The notes: generated from the sequence alone by a model not told the origin. Numbered from the stretch's first letter, positions 27,133 to 36,636 are shown. The stretch: DNA of 64,000 nucleotides from Corynebacterium suranareeae (GCF_002355155.1 NZ_AP017369.1:1178001-1242000); one strand, 5' to 3'. Translations and numbers: made by a program.

Positions 27133-27672
27133 ATGGTTGAAAGAGACTTCACTATCCGACCAATCTGCGAGGGTGATTTCCCTCAGGTGAGGGACATCTA
27201 CGAATTGGGCCTGGAGACGGGACATGCGTCTTACGAGACTTCTGGTCCCACGTGGGATCAATTCACCCAATCAAAGATTATGGATACCGTCATGGTGGCG
27301 GTAGAAAACAATGACCCGGACTTTATTCTGGGATGGGTGTCCGCAGCCCCAATTTCTAGCCGCGAGGTTTTTCACGGGGTGGTAGAAGACTCCATCTATA
27401 TCCATCCACAAGGCCAAGGACGTGGGGTAGGTGGGGCGTTGCTCAGTGCGCTTATTGAGCACTGTGAGAGCAACGGCATCTGGTCCATCCATTCCTGGAT
27501 TTTCCCGGAGAACCTAGGTTCTGCGAAACTGCATCAGTCCAGGGGCTTTGTCAAAGTAGGCACCATGCACCAGATGGCTCGGATGCCTTACGGTGAGATG
27601 GAAGGACAATGGCGTGATTGCGACCTGTGGGAGTGCCTATTGTCCGTTCCAGAAAAAGCACCGAGTGCTTAA
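27133..27672 (+). CDS. GNAT acetyltransferase, phosphinothricin-acetyltransferase type
   Basis: A 179-residue N-acetyltransferase. The acetyl-CoA loop QGQGRGVGGALL is near 99-110, and the N-terminal ETGHASYETSGPTWDQF and C-terminal KLHQSRGFVKVGTM stretches match the PAT/MnaT subgroup, whose natural substrates include methionine sulfone or sulfoximine. ATG 27133 is selected over a TTG 36 bases upstream. The gene converges with pxpC, overlapping by four bases. Substrate cannot be set from the sequence. Confidence 0.85.
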   Translation: MVERDFTIRPICEGDFPQVRDIYELGLETGHASYETSGPTWDQFTQSKIMDTVMVAVENNDPDFILGWVSAAPISSREVFHGVVEDSIYIHPQGQGRGVGGALLSALIEHCESNGIWSIHSWIFPENLGSAKLHQSRGFVKVGTMHQMARMPYGEMEGQWRDCDLWECLLSVPEKAPSA

Positions 27673-28550
27673 GCCAATCTGAACCTCACCTTATCGCCTG
27701 GCAAAAGCTGGGCGGAGCGATCACATGACCTAGCGGTCAGTACTGCAATTACTGGGTAACCGCCGGTCACTGGATGATCAGGACCAAACACTACGGGGTT
27801 TCCACCAGGCGGAATCTGGATGGAGCCCCTGACCATTCCTTCACTTTTTAACTCACCTTGTTGGCGTCGTCGCAACGGTGTGGTTGCTTCCATGCGTAAA
27901 CCAATGCGATTTGAATCATTGCTCACGGTGAACACTTGTGAGAAGAAACTATTTAACGACTCTTGGGTAAACCAATCATCTCGTGGCCCTCGAATGACAG
28001 TGAGTGTTTCTGCAGGCATGCGCTTCCACAGCACGGGTAGTTGCCGAAGCTTTGGCCACCATCGGTGATCTGCGATATCAGTGCCAACAGCTAGTTCTTC
28101 GCCTTCTTGGATGGGGGCTGGACCCAAATGTGAAATCAGATCGGTGGACGCTGAGCCGAGGGTTTCCTCTACCAAAAAGCCACCTCGGACACCGAAGTAA
28201 GCACGCATGCCATACGTGGCAGGCTCAATGCGTATACGATCTCCTGCTGCGACATCGATGATGGTGTTGGTGGTTGCGTTTTTGGATTGGCCACCAGCAG
28301 TACGAACTTTCACTTCCGCTTCAGTGCCTGTGAACACAATTGAGGAGGGGGCTTGGGCCTCTACCTCAAACCCACCAAGCAAGATTTCTATAACCGTTGC
28401 GTTGGGATCATTACCTAGTGCATGGTTGGCACGGGCAGCAGATAACCGGTCAAAAGCACCGGAGGTTCCAACGCCGGAACTAGCGAATCCGAAACGGCCG
28501 CGATCTTGGAATAGAGCCTGGGGACCTGTTGAAATTACTTTGAAGCTCAT
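27669..28550 (-). CDS. pxpC: 5-oxoprolinase subunit PxpC (KipA-like)
   Basis: Subunit of the ATP-dependent 5-oxoprolinase PxpABC that opens pyroglutamate to glutamate. A 293-residue AHS2-domain protein with ALFQDRGRFGFASSGVGTSGAFD at the N-terminus and VVFGPDHPVTGGYPVIAVL near 250-270, both family hallmarks; older annotations call it biotin-dependent carboxyltransferase or allophanate hydrolase subunit 2. It directly abuts pxpB with no gap, so the three subunits form one operon. Confidence 0.92.
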   Translation of the reverse strand: MSFKVISTGPQALFQDRGRFGFASSGVGTSGAFDRLSAARANHALGNDPNATVIEILLGGFEVEAQAPSSIVFTGTEAEVKVRTAGGQSKNATTNTIIDVAAGDRIRIEPATYGMRAYFGVRGGFLVEETLGSASTDLISHLGPAPIQEGEELAVGTDIADHRWWPKLRQLPVLWKRMPAETLTVIRGPRDDWFTQESLNSFFSQVFTVSNDSNRIGLRMEATTPLRRRQQGELKSEGMVRGSIQIPPGGNPVVFGPDHPVTGGYPVIAVLTARSCDRSAQLLPGDKVRFRLA

Positions 28551-29201
28551 TTATTTTACCTGCACAAATCGGACCGAATCACCGGGTTTTAACAAAGAAG
28601 GCTGCCACCGATCAACATCCCACATGGGAATATCAGTGGTGCCAAGAAGCTGCCAACCACCAGGGGACTGCTGTGGGTACACCGCACTAAACTCGCCGGC
28701 AACTGCCACTGTGCCTGCTGGAATTTTGGTGCGAGGTGTTTCCAAACGGGGAATATCCCACAAGGGCTTATTGGGGATGAGGTAATAAAAACCTGGCGCA
28801 AACCCACCGAAGGCGGCAGTCCACACTGTGTTGGAATGAGTTTCGATCACCTGATTTACACTCAACCCGGTGTGTTGAGCCACAGCCTCTAGATCGGGGC
28901 CGTCATAGACCATGGGGATGTCAATGGTTTCTGCTGAGGAACCTGCGTCACGCAACGCTGGGGTGAGATTAATGGAGGAAATAATCTCAGTGAAGTTGCC
29001 AGGGGTCATAAGGCTCGTATCAAACGTCACCAACAACGTCTGGGCGGCAGGTACTGTATCGATGATTCCTGGAACCTGCATGCCCACCAAAGAACGGTTG
29101 AGTGCAAGTACTGCATCCAAAACGCTACCGCCAACAGCCGCACCGTCTTCTTCCAACAGATCAATAATGACTGCCCTGTCACCACATGGCTTAACGAGCA
29201 T
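28551..29201 (-). CDS. pxpB: 5-oxoprolinase subunit PxpB (KipI-like)
   Basis: A 216-residue AHS1-domain subunit of 5-oxoprolinase. Recognisable features are CGDRAVIIDL at the N-terminus, FGGFAPGFYYL around 125-135, and TPRTKIPAGTVAVAGEFSAVYP near 155-175, ending with the WQLLGTTDIPMWD block. The start at ATG 29201 is inside the pxpA 3' end (11-base overlap), supporting coupled translation. B. subtilis homologues KipI/KipA were first known as kinase inhibitors, but the oxoprolinase role is the better-supported general function. Confidence 0.92.
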   Translation of the reverse strand: MLVKPCGDRAVIIDLLEEDGAAVGGSVLDAVLALNRSLVGMQVPGIIDTVPAAQTLLVTFDTSLMTPGNFTEIISSINLTPALRDAGSSAETIDIPMVYDGPDLEAVAQHTGLSVNQVIETHSNTVWTAAFGGFAPGFYYLIPNKPLWDIPRLETPRTKIPAGTVAVAGEFSAVYPQQSPGGWQLLGTTDIPMWDVDRWQPSLLKPGDSVRFVQVK

Positions 29202-29949
29202 GGGACACCTGCACCTTATGTGCTGCAAGAGTAGTCACGATCTTTTCTACCAACACTAGAGCCTGCGGGTTGTCGCCATGCACACAGATGGAGTTGGCGT
29301 CGACAAGCACGCTTTCCCCGGTGATCGCGGTGATGGGGGCGCCTGTTGCAAACGCCAATGCCTGCTTGGCGGCGATTTCGGGGTCGTGGTGCACCGCGCC
29401 GGGAAGCTTGCGGGAAACCAGTTGGCCGTCGGCGGTATAAGCGCGGTCGGCGAATGTTTCTTGCTCAACAACTAGCCCGGCAGCGCGCGCCTGATCGACG
29501 ATCTGTGAACCAGCAAGCGCCATGAGCGTTAGGGTTGGGTCAACAAGCTTGATGCCCTCAATGACCGCAGCTGCCTGGGCCTCATTAACGGCAATGGTGT
29601 TGTAGAGCGCGCCGTGGGGTTTAACGTATTCCACCGTTGCACCACTGGCGGTTGCTGCCGCCTTGATTGCCCCAATTTGGTAAATGGTTTCCGCAACGAG
29701 GTCGTCGTGGGCGTAATCAATATTGCGACGACCGAAACTAGCGATGTCGTTGTAGCCGATGTGTGCGCCGATGCGTACATTTCGTGCATGTGCGGCCCGG
29801 ACGGTTTTTAGCAGCACTGATGCATCACCGGCATGGAAGCCACAGGCAATATTTGCGCTGGACACCAAATCGAGCACGGCTTCATCGTTGCCCATGGTCC
29901 AGTTGCCGTAGCTTTCGCCGAGGTCGCTGTTGAGATCAATGGTGATCAT
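29191..29949 (-). CDS. pxpA: 5-oxoprolinase subunit PxpA (LamB/YcsF family)
   Basis: A 252-residue subunit of 5-oxoprolinase. The diagnostic N-terminus IDLNSDLGESYGNW is at residues 3-16, followed by SANIACGFHAGDASVL near 32-47, RIGAHIGYND and YVKPHGALYN near 110. Start ATG 29949 with AAAGGTGAAG upstream; the longer open frame overlaps the transporter gene and is not used. It lies between the NRAMP-type transporter and pxpB, all in one direction. Confidence 0.94.
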   Translation of the reverse strand: MITIDLNSDLGESYGNWTMGNDEAVLDLVSSANIACGFHAGDASVLLKTVRAAHARNVRIGAHIGYNDIASFGRRNIDYAHDDLVAETIYQIGAIKAAATASGATVEYVKPHGALYNTIAVNEAQAAAVIEGIKLVDPTLTLMALAGSQIVDQARAAGLVVEQETFADRAYTADGQLVSRKLPGAVHHDPEIAAKQALAFATGAPITAITGESVLVDANSICVHGDNPQALVLVEKIVTTLAAHKVQVSHAR

Positions 29950-29980
29950 AGAAACTTCACCTTTCAGATACGTTTTAGGG

Positions 29981-31282
29981 TTAGCTGCTGAGGAGATCGA
30001 ATACTCCACCGAAGGATATATAGGCCAAGAACCATGCGATGATCAGGCCGATGACGCCAACTACAATGAGCCAAACAGGGTATTTGTAGCCTTTGAGCAG
30101 ATCTTTTTGGCGGAAAACTGCCACGTAGATCATCAGCGTGAATCCGACTGGGAGAACAAGTCCATTGAATGCGCCTGCGAAGACCAACAGAATTGCTGGG
30201 GCAGTACCCAAGACGATGAATACTGAGCAGGAAATCAGGATGAAGATGATGGTGACCCAGTTTTGTAGACGACGCTTTTCTGGTTTGTTTTCTACCAGGA
30301 AGGTGGCCGAGGTGTAGCTGGCACCAATGACAGAAGAAATGGATGCTGCCCATAATACGGCTCCGAAGATGCGTAGTCCCACATCTCCTGCTGCATGCTG
30401 GAAGGCTTCAGCGGCGGGGTTGCCGTCTGTAGACAAGGTAACGCCTCCTGCGACAACACCTAAGACCGCGAGGAAGAGTACGACGCGCATCAATCCGGTG
30501 ATAAGAATACCGGTGATGGAAGAGTTGGACACTGCCTTTACGTTTTCAGGTCCGGTTTGGCCAGAATCCAGCATGCGGTGTGCACCGGCGTAGGTGATGT
30601 AGCCGCCGACTGTGCCACCAACAAGGGTGGTGATGACAAGCCAGTTGATGGTGTCAGGCAGGACGGCGTTTTTCAATGCGGAGCCAACCGGAGGCTGGGA
30701 GACAAAAGCCACGTAGACAGTCAGGGCGATCATTACGACGCCTAGAACTACTAGGAATTTATCTAGGGCAGCGCCAAGGCGTTTGAACAAGAAGATCGCA
30801 ATGGCGATTGCTGCGGTGATAACACCACCAACCTTCACGTCCCATCCCAGTAGTGCATTGAGACCAAGACCGCCACCGGCGATATTGCCGATGTTGAAGA
30901 CTGCGCCACCGATGCAGACCAGTACTGCTAGAACCCATCCAAGTCCTGGAATGACGGTGTTGCCCAATTCCTGAGCACGCAAGCCAGAAATGCCGATGAC
31001 GCGCCACACGTTGAGCTGGACGGCGATGTCAATGAGGATCGACACCAAAATTGCGAAGGCAAAAGCTGCACCTAGTTGGTTGGTAAAGACCGCGGTTTGG
31101 GTCAAAAAGCCAGGGCCGATGGCAGAGGTTGCCATGAGGAAGATGGCGCCCATGAGAGCGCTTCGACCAGAGGCGACGACGGCTGCTTGTTTGAGGGATG
31201 GTGCATTGGCTTTGGCAATGTCACGTGCATCAGGTGTTCTTGAGGTCAGCTGACCATCTTGTGTGCTGTTTTGTTCGGTCAC
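29981..31282 (-). CDS. NRAMP-family transporter of the pxp operon
   Basis: Membrane transporter of 433 residues with about eleven helices. GPGFLTQTAVFTNQLGAAFAF and GNIAGGGLGLNALLG are NRAMP-like, but the canonical metal-binding DPGN is replaced by a GPGF-T sequence, so the substrate may not be a metal. B. subtilis YcsG is the positional analogue beside ycsF, and I suggest uptake of 5-oxoproline or a related organic acid. GTG 31282 with AAAGGAG upstream is chosen over an ATG 49 codons earlier. First gene of the pxp operon. Confidence 0.85.
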   Translation of the reverse strand: MTEQNSTQDGQLTSRTPDARDIAKANAPSLKQAAVVASGRSALMGAIFLMATSAIGPGFLTQTAVFTNQLGAAFAFAILVSILIDIAVQLNVWRVIGISGLRAQELGNTVIPGLGWVLAVLVCIGGAVFNIGNIAGGGLGLNALLGWDVKVGGVITAAIAIAIFLFKRLGAALDKFLVVLGVVMIALTVYVAFVSQPPVGSALKNAVLPDTINWLVITTLVGGTVGGYITYAGAHRMLDSGQTGPENVKAVSNSSITGILITGLMRVVLFLAVLGVVAGGVTLSTDGNPAAEAFQHAAGDVGLRIFGAVLWAASISSVIGASYTSATFLVENKPEKRRLQNWVTIIFILISCSVFIVLGTAPAILLVFAGAFNGLVLPVGFTLMIYVAVFRQKDLLKGYKYPVWLIVVGVIGLIIAWFLAYISFGGVFDLLSS

Positions 31283-31345
31283 TGTCGCACTCCTTTCATG
31301 AGGGTCTCGCAATGTGGGGCGTCTGATAGAAATCTCACAGAATGG

Positions 31346-31360
31346 GATTGTTGAACAATC
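31346..31360. promoter_or_regulatory. Palindrome GATTGTT-G-AACAATC, candidate GntR operator
   Basis: Perfect 7-1-7 palindrome in the 214-base divergent promoter region between the pxp operon and its GntR-type regulator. FadR-type GntR proteins bind sites of similar size, so this is the likely operator. Confidence 0.65.
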
Positions 31361-31496
31361 TTGGTGAGCTGAGAGTGAGTTTAGACCTAATGTGTCGCGT
31401 AACACAATCCCTGGTGGAAAATTGCTCATCTGGCAGAAAATGAATTACCCCCGCCGATGTCACGTAGGAGTTGCGTTGCTTATAGGATCAACGGGT

Positions 31497-32150
31497 ATGA
31501 CGCAGGCAATAGCAGCATCCCTGGATTTAGCTGCCCGGATCACTGCAAAAATTGATCAGGGAGAGTTCACCCCAGGTACCCGACTTTCAGAAGTTGCGTT
31601 GGCGGAAGAACTCGGTGTTTCTAGAAACACCTTGCGAGAAGCCTTTCGGGTATTGATGCGTGATGGATTGGTAGATCACATCCCCAATCGTGGTGTTTTT
31701 GTACACACGTTCACCAGGGCAGATGTGGAAGATCTATATGCCTACCGCATGTTTGTTGAGCTGTCGGCAATCCGTGCAGCACGCACAAATCCTGACAATC
31801 TAAAGAAGTCTTTGGAAGCCATGCGCGCGGCCTATCAGCGTGGTGCTGCCGCTAATGAAGTTGGTGATTGGCAGGCGGTGGGATCGGCGAACAGTGCATT
31901 TCACCTGGCCATTGTGGATTTGGCGGGCGTGAAACGATTGACGGAAGACGCTCGTAAAGTGTTGGCTTTAGCTCGCATTGGCTTCATGGCTACCTATAAT
32001 GTGGAAACCTTCCATAGTATCTATGTGGAAATGAACCATCAGATTTTGCAGTTTTTGGATGCTGGGGAATTCGAGGCGGCAGAAAAGTACCTTGAGCAGT
32101 ACTTTGAGCATTCACGTGAGGATCTGTCAGCTCATCTACCTGAAAATTAA
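31497..32150 (+). CDS. GntR-family (FadR subfamily, FCD domain) regulator
   Basis: A 217-residue regulator with an N-terminal winged helix (GTRLSEVALAEELGVSRNTLREAFRVL, residues about 24-50, then GLVDHIPNRGVFV) and an all-helical FCD effector domain with metal-ligand residues (DLYAYRMFVE, NSAFHLAIVDLAG, MNHQIL). ATG 31497 gives the standard FadR-family length; an open frame of 35 codons upstream runs into the promoter region. Divergent from the 5-oxoproline operon, it probably represses it and responds to 5-oxoproline or a related carboxylate. Confidence 0.88.
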   Translation: MTQAIAASLDLAARITAKIDQGEFTPGTRLSEVALAEELGVSRNTLREAFRVLMRDGLVDHIPNRGVFVHTFTRADVEDLYAYRMFVELSAIRAARTNPDNLKKSLEAMRAAYQRGAAANEVGDWQAVGSANSAFHLAIVDLAGVKRLTEDARKVLALARIGFMATYNVETFHSIYVEMNHQILQFLDAGEFEAAEKYLEQYFEHSREDLSAHLPEN

Positions 32151-32259
32151 AAATGCGCTAGGATAGGTGCCTTGACAGTGTTGCAACCAGCGGTTATCAC
32201 CTGGCCCTTTAGAATTTGGTCAAATGGTTGCAGCGACGCCAGGGAAGGAGGCGCACCCC

Positions 32260-33504
32260 ATGGCATTTGGATTTTTTGGTCGAAGGAAAAAGAAGAACCA
32301 AGAAGAAAACCCTAACGGCAACTCAGCAGTGCCCGCACATCCTGAAAATTCCTCTGAAGAGGCATTTGAAGGAAATGGTCGTCAGACAGGCGATCCAATT
32401 GAACAGCGGGTGGAACGGGACGCCAAAGGGCGACTGACTGCTGCAGATTTTTTGCCGGATGCGGATCTGCCACAACTTAATCGTTCGCGTGCAAATATGC
32501 TGCGCCGTGAGCTGGAGTATCGTTTTTCGCTACAAAATGCCCATATCAATATCGACGGCACCACGGCTGTCATCCAACGCGCTGATGGCGGGGCAGCCCA
32601 TGTGTCGTTGAGTACTTTGGCCATGAATGCAGCTGGTTTGGATGATTTTGATCAGCTTCCTGATCTGGTGGAAAGCTTCGTGCACGGAACTCTTGCTGAT
32701 GCCACATTGAATGATTTTTCCACCGCAGATTTGTATAAGTCTCTGCGGCTTCGTCTGCTGCCCACTCCCAGTGAAGGCGACGATCTGGTTGAGCACGGAT
32801 TGGGCAAGGAAAGCCAGATCCGCGATGAATCCGTGCTGCGAACCTTCACCTCAGATATGTCGATCGCGCTGGTGCTCGATACCGAGCATGCCATTCGCAT
32901 CCAGCCACTCAAAGAGCTCGAGGAGTTCGATGAGCTCAGCGCCCTAGAGCGGGCTGCGGACCGCAATACTTGGCAAGAGCTTATCGACGCCACCGTCGAC
33001 GCTTCCTTCGTTGACGCCGAATCAGACAATGAAGGGTCATCATTTTGGGCGTTTGAATCAAACTCCTACTATCTAGGCAGCGCACCACTTTTCTTAGGCG
33101 ATCTGCTTGCTAAGTGGGCTCCAGAATTAGATCAAAGTGATGGTGTCATCTTCGCAGTTCCAGACCGTGACCTACTGATCGCTCGTCCTGTGACCACCGG
33201 TGAAGACTTGATGAACGGTATTACGGCGATGGTGAGGATCGCGATGCGCTTTGGCCTCGGGAACCCGACGTCGATAAGCCCGCGCCTGCACCTGTTACGC
33301 GAAAACCAGGTGACTACGTTTACCGACTACCGCGTTATCTCTCCTGAAATGGAAGCCGAGTGGGAGGAGAGTGCTTTTGAAGCGCCCCCTGCCGGTGCCA
33401 TCGGGATTGAGGTCCGTCCCGATCCGTATTTGATGGAACGGCTGCAGCAAGGCGGCTTTGGAGATTTCGGAGATTTCGGCAAACCCCGCGATCTAGATAT
33501 GTAG
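32260..33504 (+). CDS. Conserved hypothetical protein, 414 residues
   Basis: Cytoplasmic protein with a basic N-terminus (MAFGFFGRRKKKNQEEN), a low-complexity acidic linker to about residue 60, and a globular alpha/beta remainder. It ends with Gly/Phe/Asp repeats (GGFGDFGDFGKPRDLDM). It has no signal peptide or membrane helix. I do not recognise a named domain with confidence; a DUF1444-like fold is possible. AAGGAGG eight bases before ATG 32260 sets the start. It is followed by a strong hairpin before the convergent fum. Confidence 0.78.
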   Translation: MAFGFFGRRKKKNQEENPNGNSAVPAHPENSSEEAFEGNGRQTGDPIEQRVERDAKGRLTAADFLPDADLPQLNRSRANMLRRELEYRFSLQNAHINIDGTTAVIQRADGGAAHVSLSTLAMNAAGLDDFDQLPDLVESFVHGTLADATLNDFSTADLYKSLRLRLLPTPSEGDDLVEHGLGKESQIRDESVLRTFTSDMSIALVLDTEHAIRIQPLKELEEFDELSALERAADRNTWQELIDATVDASFVDAESDNEGSSFWAFESNSYYLGSAPLFLGDLLAKWAPELDQSDGVIFAVPDRDLLIARPVTTGEDLMNGITAMVRIAMRFGLGNPTSISPRLHLLRENQVTTFTDYRVISPEMEAEWEESAFEAPPAGAIGIEVRPDPYLMERLQQGGFGDFGDFGKPRDLDM

Positions 33505-33514
33505 CACAACAAAT

Positions 33515-33546
33515 AAGGACCTTCACGTGAACGTGAAGGTCCTTTT
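33515..33546. terminator. Terminator between hypothetical gene and fum
   Basis: AAGGACCTTCACGT (33515-33528) pairs perfectly with ACGTGAAGGTCCTT (33531-33544) and ends in TTTT on the plus strand. Confidence 0.88.
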
Positions 33547-33558
33547 AGGTTCTAGAAT

Positions 33559-34968
33559 TTAGAACTTGTTCTCGCGCTCGGTGTGAGCCATAGCAAGAAC
33601 GTCGAGGCGCTTATCCAGCTCTTCCTCGGTGAGCTTCTCGCCATCAACAAAGCCCAAATCGATGACAGTCTGGCGGATGGTCTTGCCCTCAGCCAAAGCA
33701 GTCTTAGCCACCTTTGCCGCAGCCTCGTAGCCGATTGCGGAGTTCAGTGGGGTAACGATGGAAGGTGAAGACTCAGCAAGCTGCTTCATGTGCTCCTCGT
33801 TTGGCTCGATGCCATCAACAAGGCGGGTAGCAAACACGCGGGAGGTGTTAGCCAGCAGGCGAGCGGACTCAAGCACGTTACGAGCCATCACTGGGATGAA
33901 CACGTTGAGCTCGAACTGACCCTGAGTGCCAGAGAACGCAACAGCAGCGTCATTGCCGATAACCTGAGCGGATACCTGGGTTGCGGTCTCACACAGAACT
34001 GGGTTGACCTTACCTGGCATGATAGAAGAACCTGGCTGCAGGTCAGGCAGGCGGATCTCGCCAAGACCGGTCAGTGGGCCGGAGCCCATCAGGCGGATAT
34101 CGTTAGCGATCTTGTACAAGGAGACAGCGATAACGCGCATTGCGCCGGAGAACTCGACAAGAGCGTCACGCGCAGCCTGAGCCTCGAAGTGGTTCTCAGC
34201 TTCCTTGAGTTCCTTGACGTCGGTCAGGTTGATCAGCTCAGCGACAACCTTGCCGCCGAAATCAGCGGAGGTGTTGATGCCGGTACCAGCAGCGGTGCCA
34301 CCAATAGCCAGCTCACCAAGGCGAGGAAGAGTTGCCTCAACGCGCTCGATACCCAGCTGGATCTGGCGAGCGTAGCCACCAAACTCCTGTCCCAGGGTTA
34401 CTGGAACAGCATCCATCAGGTGGGTGCGGCCGGACTTAACAACCTCAGCCCACTCGTTAGCCTTCTTAGCCAAAGACTCGTGCAGAACCTTCAGGCCTGG
34501 GATGAGGTCATTGACAGCAGCTTCGGTTGCAGCAACGTGGGTTGCGGTAGGGAAGGTGTCATTGGAGGACTGACCCATGTTGACGTGGTCATTAGGGTGA
34601 ACCTCAACGCCGTTAGCCTTCGCGATGGAAGCAATAACCTCATTGGTGTTCATGTTGGAGGAAGTACCGGAACCGGTCTGGAACACATCGATGGGGAACT
34701 CGGCGTCATGCTTACCAGACGCAATCTCCTTACCAGCTGCAATGATGGCATCTGCCTTCTCTGCATCCAGCGCACCGGAGTCCTTATTTACCTGCGCACA
34801 AGCTGCCTTCAGCAGACCCATTGCGCGGATCTGTGCGGATTCCAGACCACGACCTGAAATAGGGAAGTTCTCAACGGCGCGTTGGGTCTGTGCCTGCCAC
34901 AGAGCCTTTGCTGGAACCTTCACTTCACCCATGGTGTCGTGCTCAATACGGAATTCCTGCTCGGTCAT
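33559..34968 (-). CDS. fum: Fumarate hydratase, class II
   Basis: TCA-cycle enzyme interconverting fumarate and malate. A 469-residue class II (iron-independent) fumarase of the aspartase/fumarase fold. [15 protein letters not shown] near 103, [13 protein letters not shown] near 136, and the family signature [11 protein letters not shown] near 318-328 with the catalytic Ser loop are all present. Met at 34968 is preferred because it gives the usual N-terminus [17 protein letters not shown] 34980 four codons upstream is equally possible, and neither has a strong ribosome binding site. Confidence 0.96.
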   Translation of the reverse strand: MTEQEFRIEHDTMGEVKVPAKALWQAQTQRAVENFPISGRGLESAQIRAMGLLKAACAQVNKDSGALDAEKADAIIAAGKEIASGKHDAEFPIDVFQTGSGTSSNMNTNEVIASIAKANGVEVHPNDHVNMGQSSNDTFPTATHVAATEAAVNDLIPGLKVLHESLAKKANEWAEVVKSGRTHLMDAVPVTLGQEFGGYARQIQLGIERVEATLPRLGELAIGGTAAGTGINTSADFGGKVVAELINLTDVKELKEAENHFEAQAARDALVEFSGAMRVIAVSLYKIANDIRLMGSGPLTGLGEIRLPDLQPGSSIMPGKVNPVLCETATQVSAQVIGNDAAVAFSGTQGQFELNVFIPVMARNVLESARLLANTSRVFATRLVDGIEPNEEHMKQLAESSPSIVTPLNSAIGYEAAAKVAKTALAEGKTIRQTVIDLGFVDGEKLTEEELDKRLDVLAMAHTERENKF

Positions 34969-35208
34969 GAAATCACTCATTTCTTACTGAGAATTAAATA
35001 CGGCTGTCACAAGCTTACTCATTGTGTTGTTGTGAAACACCGGTGTCCACCCCTAAGTGAGGTGGGTAATAGAAAGTGTGAGAAATCAGGCACAAACTAC
35101 GCCTAAAGGTGGGGGGTGTAGGCTGCCTGAAACTAAATGTCTGGGTAGCAGTCGTACCTAAAAACAGGGGTAGGAAATACTTAGGAAAGTGAGGGAGTCG
35201 ATTAGATA

Positions 35209-35224
35209 TAGACCGAATTGTCTA
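35209..35224. promoter_or_regulatory. McbR-type operator 1 upstream of ssuI
   Basis: TAGAC-CGAATT-GTCTA, an exact match to the TAGAC-N6-GTCTA pattern known for the sulfur repressor McbR of C. glutamicum. Lies 65 bases before the ssuI start in the 320-base gap 34969-35288, which also has A/G-rich promoter-like sequence. Confidence 0.85.
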
Positions 35225-35263
35225 GATAAATATCCAAAATGGAAGAAAAGGTAGACAGGTAAA

Positions 35264-35279
35264 TAGACTAAATGGTCTA
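35264..35279. promoter_or_regulatory. McbR-type operator 2 upstream of ssuI
   Basis: TAGAC-TAAATG-GTCTA, a second exact match 9 bases before the ATG of ssuI. Two sites 55 bases apart (about five helical turns) would allow cooperative or looped repression. Confidence 0.88.
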
Positions 35280-35288
35280 CTAGGTGGC

Positions 35289-35780
35289 ATGACTTCAGCA
35301 ATCACGACCGCAACTGACCTTCGCTCCGTACTGCGAAACGTCCCGACCCCAATAAGCTTCATTGCAACCCACACTGATCAGCCTCTGGGCATGATCGTTG
35401 GTTCATTCGTCAGCATTAGCGCCGAACCGCCATTGGTGGGCATCTTTTTACAGAAGAGTTCTTCTTCATGGCCAGCTATTGAGCAGGCTTTAATTACTGG
35501 CCAAGAGCTAGGTATTTCCATCCTCGGCGGAGCACACGCCGACCACGTTCGTAAGTTATCTGGCCCATCCGACCAGCGCTTTGAAAACCTTGAGTGGGCA
35601 TCCACTGAAAACGGTGCCATCCACCTTGAAGGTGCTGACGCACGGCTCACCACGAAGCTTTATGATCTCCAAGGAATTGGCGATCACTTCTTTGCCGTTC
35701 TAGAAGTTATTGATGCGTCTGCCGACCAGGACTTCAGTTCAGCACTGGTGTATCACCGCTCACAGGTGTCATCGCTGTAG
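35289..35780 (+). CDS. ssuI: NAD(P)H:flavin reductase SsuI
   Basis: A 163-residue flavin-reductase-domain protein providing reduced FMN to sulfonate monooxygenases. Family features: NVPTPISFIATHTDQPLGM near 18-36, VGSFVSISAEPPLVGIFL and SILGGAHADHVRKLSG, typical of HpaC/DszD-like reductases. Two McbR-type operators immediately upstream place it in the sulfur-starvation regulon, together with seuABC and the SsuD-like monooxygenase. The ATG is only ten bases from the second operator, implying a very short or absent 5' leader. Confidence 0.9.
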   Translation: MTSAITTATDLRSVLRNVPTPISFIATHTDQPLGMIVGSFVSISAEPPLVGIFLQKSSSSWPAIEQALITGQELGISILGGAHADHVRKLSGPSDQRFENLEWASTENGAIHLEGADARLTTKLYDLQGIGDHFFAVLEVIDASADQDFSSALVYHRSQVSSL

Positions 35781-35793
35781 GGCACTAAATTCC

Positions 35794-35828
35794 AAGAGGG
35801 TGCGTCGAATCTTCGACGTACCCTCTTT
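35794..35828. terminator. Terminator between ssuI and the convergent hypothetical gene
   Basis: AAGAGGGT-GCGTCGAA-T-CTTCGACG-TACCCTCTTT, a strong near-perfect hairpin ending in T on the plus strand, overlapping the stop codon of the minus-strand gene. Confidence 0.85.
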
Positions 35829-36366
35829 AGAATTCATGGAACGCTTTGTGGTGGGTGAGCAGGCTTTCTTCTTCCTTAGTGCCAAATGGTTCGCGTCCTT
35901 CTTTATCGCGCATGATTCTCACGTAATTGATAAAGGCATCTGAGTCAGGGTTTTCGATTGTGAGCTTTAAAGCCAATCCGTGTGGCTTCAGCTCTCCTTC
36001 TGTGGAGTTATCACCACTTCCTAGGCTGAAGCGCATTCCCATGAGTTCCAGTAGTGCATCGTCGGATAAGAAGCTATTAAAAGCCCAACTCATGGATTCA
36101 TCTGTCCATGGTTTGTGAGGATCCAGGGTGCCCCACTGTTTCTTTCTTTCCTCTGAAACTTGCCAGATACCATTTTCAAACCAGGTCACGGACGATGGTG
36201 CGCCGCCTATGGAGGTGCTGCGGTATGTATAAAAATCATCAACGGAAGTGAGTTCAGTCCATTCTGGAGCAGATGGAGAGATGTGAAGATGCCCCTTTTC
36301 TTTGCTTTGGAATGGGCTGAAATCCTCCCAGTCGGAACCGATGATGAGCCAGCGTTCGCTAGTCAT
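35827..36366 (-). CDS. Hypothetical protein
   Basis: About 179 residues if started at ATG 36366 (MTSERWLIIGSDWEDFSPF); the frame continues upstream to a GTG at 36447, adding 27 residues. Rich in Trp, Ser, Glu and aromatic residues, with no signal peptide, membrane helix or recognised domain. It sits between two flavin-reductase genes of the sulfur cluster, in the same direction as the second, but a terminator separates them. No McbR-type site is visible upstream. Start and function are both uncertain. Confidence 0.6.
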   Translation of the reverse strand: MTSERWLIIGSDWEDFSPFQSKEKGHLHISPSAPEWTELTSVDDFYTYRSTSIGGAPSSVTWFENGIWQVSEERKKQWGTLDPHKPWTDESMSWAFNSFLSDDALLELMGMRFSLGSGDNSTEGELKPHGLALKLTIENPDSDAFINYVRIMRDKEGREPFGTKEEESLLTHHKAFHEF

Positions 36367-36600
36367 GGTGCTTGGAAATTTTCGGATAATAACGCCTGAA
36401 AATGCTTCATCGTGTAAGTGAATAAGCCCGGTGTTGAACGTCTCCACGGAATGTCTGGGGGAGAGTTATGGGCGTGTGCGGCGAAGAGCTGGATGCGCAA
36501 CCGGGGTGAGGATTTGGTGGAATTCTTCCAAAGGGGTGTGTACAGAAAGCTCCAAGAGGTGGTAGTCAAGGTCTCCTGGGTGATCTTAGTGAGAATGTGA

Positions 36601-36636
36601 AAAGTGGCGAGTTCCCCCGTAGGAGCTCGCCACTTT
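36601..36636 (-). terminator. Terminator after the FMN reductase gene
   Basis: AAAGTGGCGAG (36601-36611) pairs with CTCGCCACTTT (36626-36636), placed directly after the minus-strand reductase gene. The 235-base gap up to 36366 holds no convincing gene. Confidence 0.75.

Noticed and set aside
33790..34857. 355-codon open frame opposite fum
   Set aside because: Entirely inside fum on the other strand; composition explained by fum codon bias.
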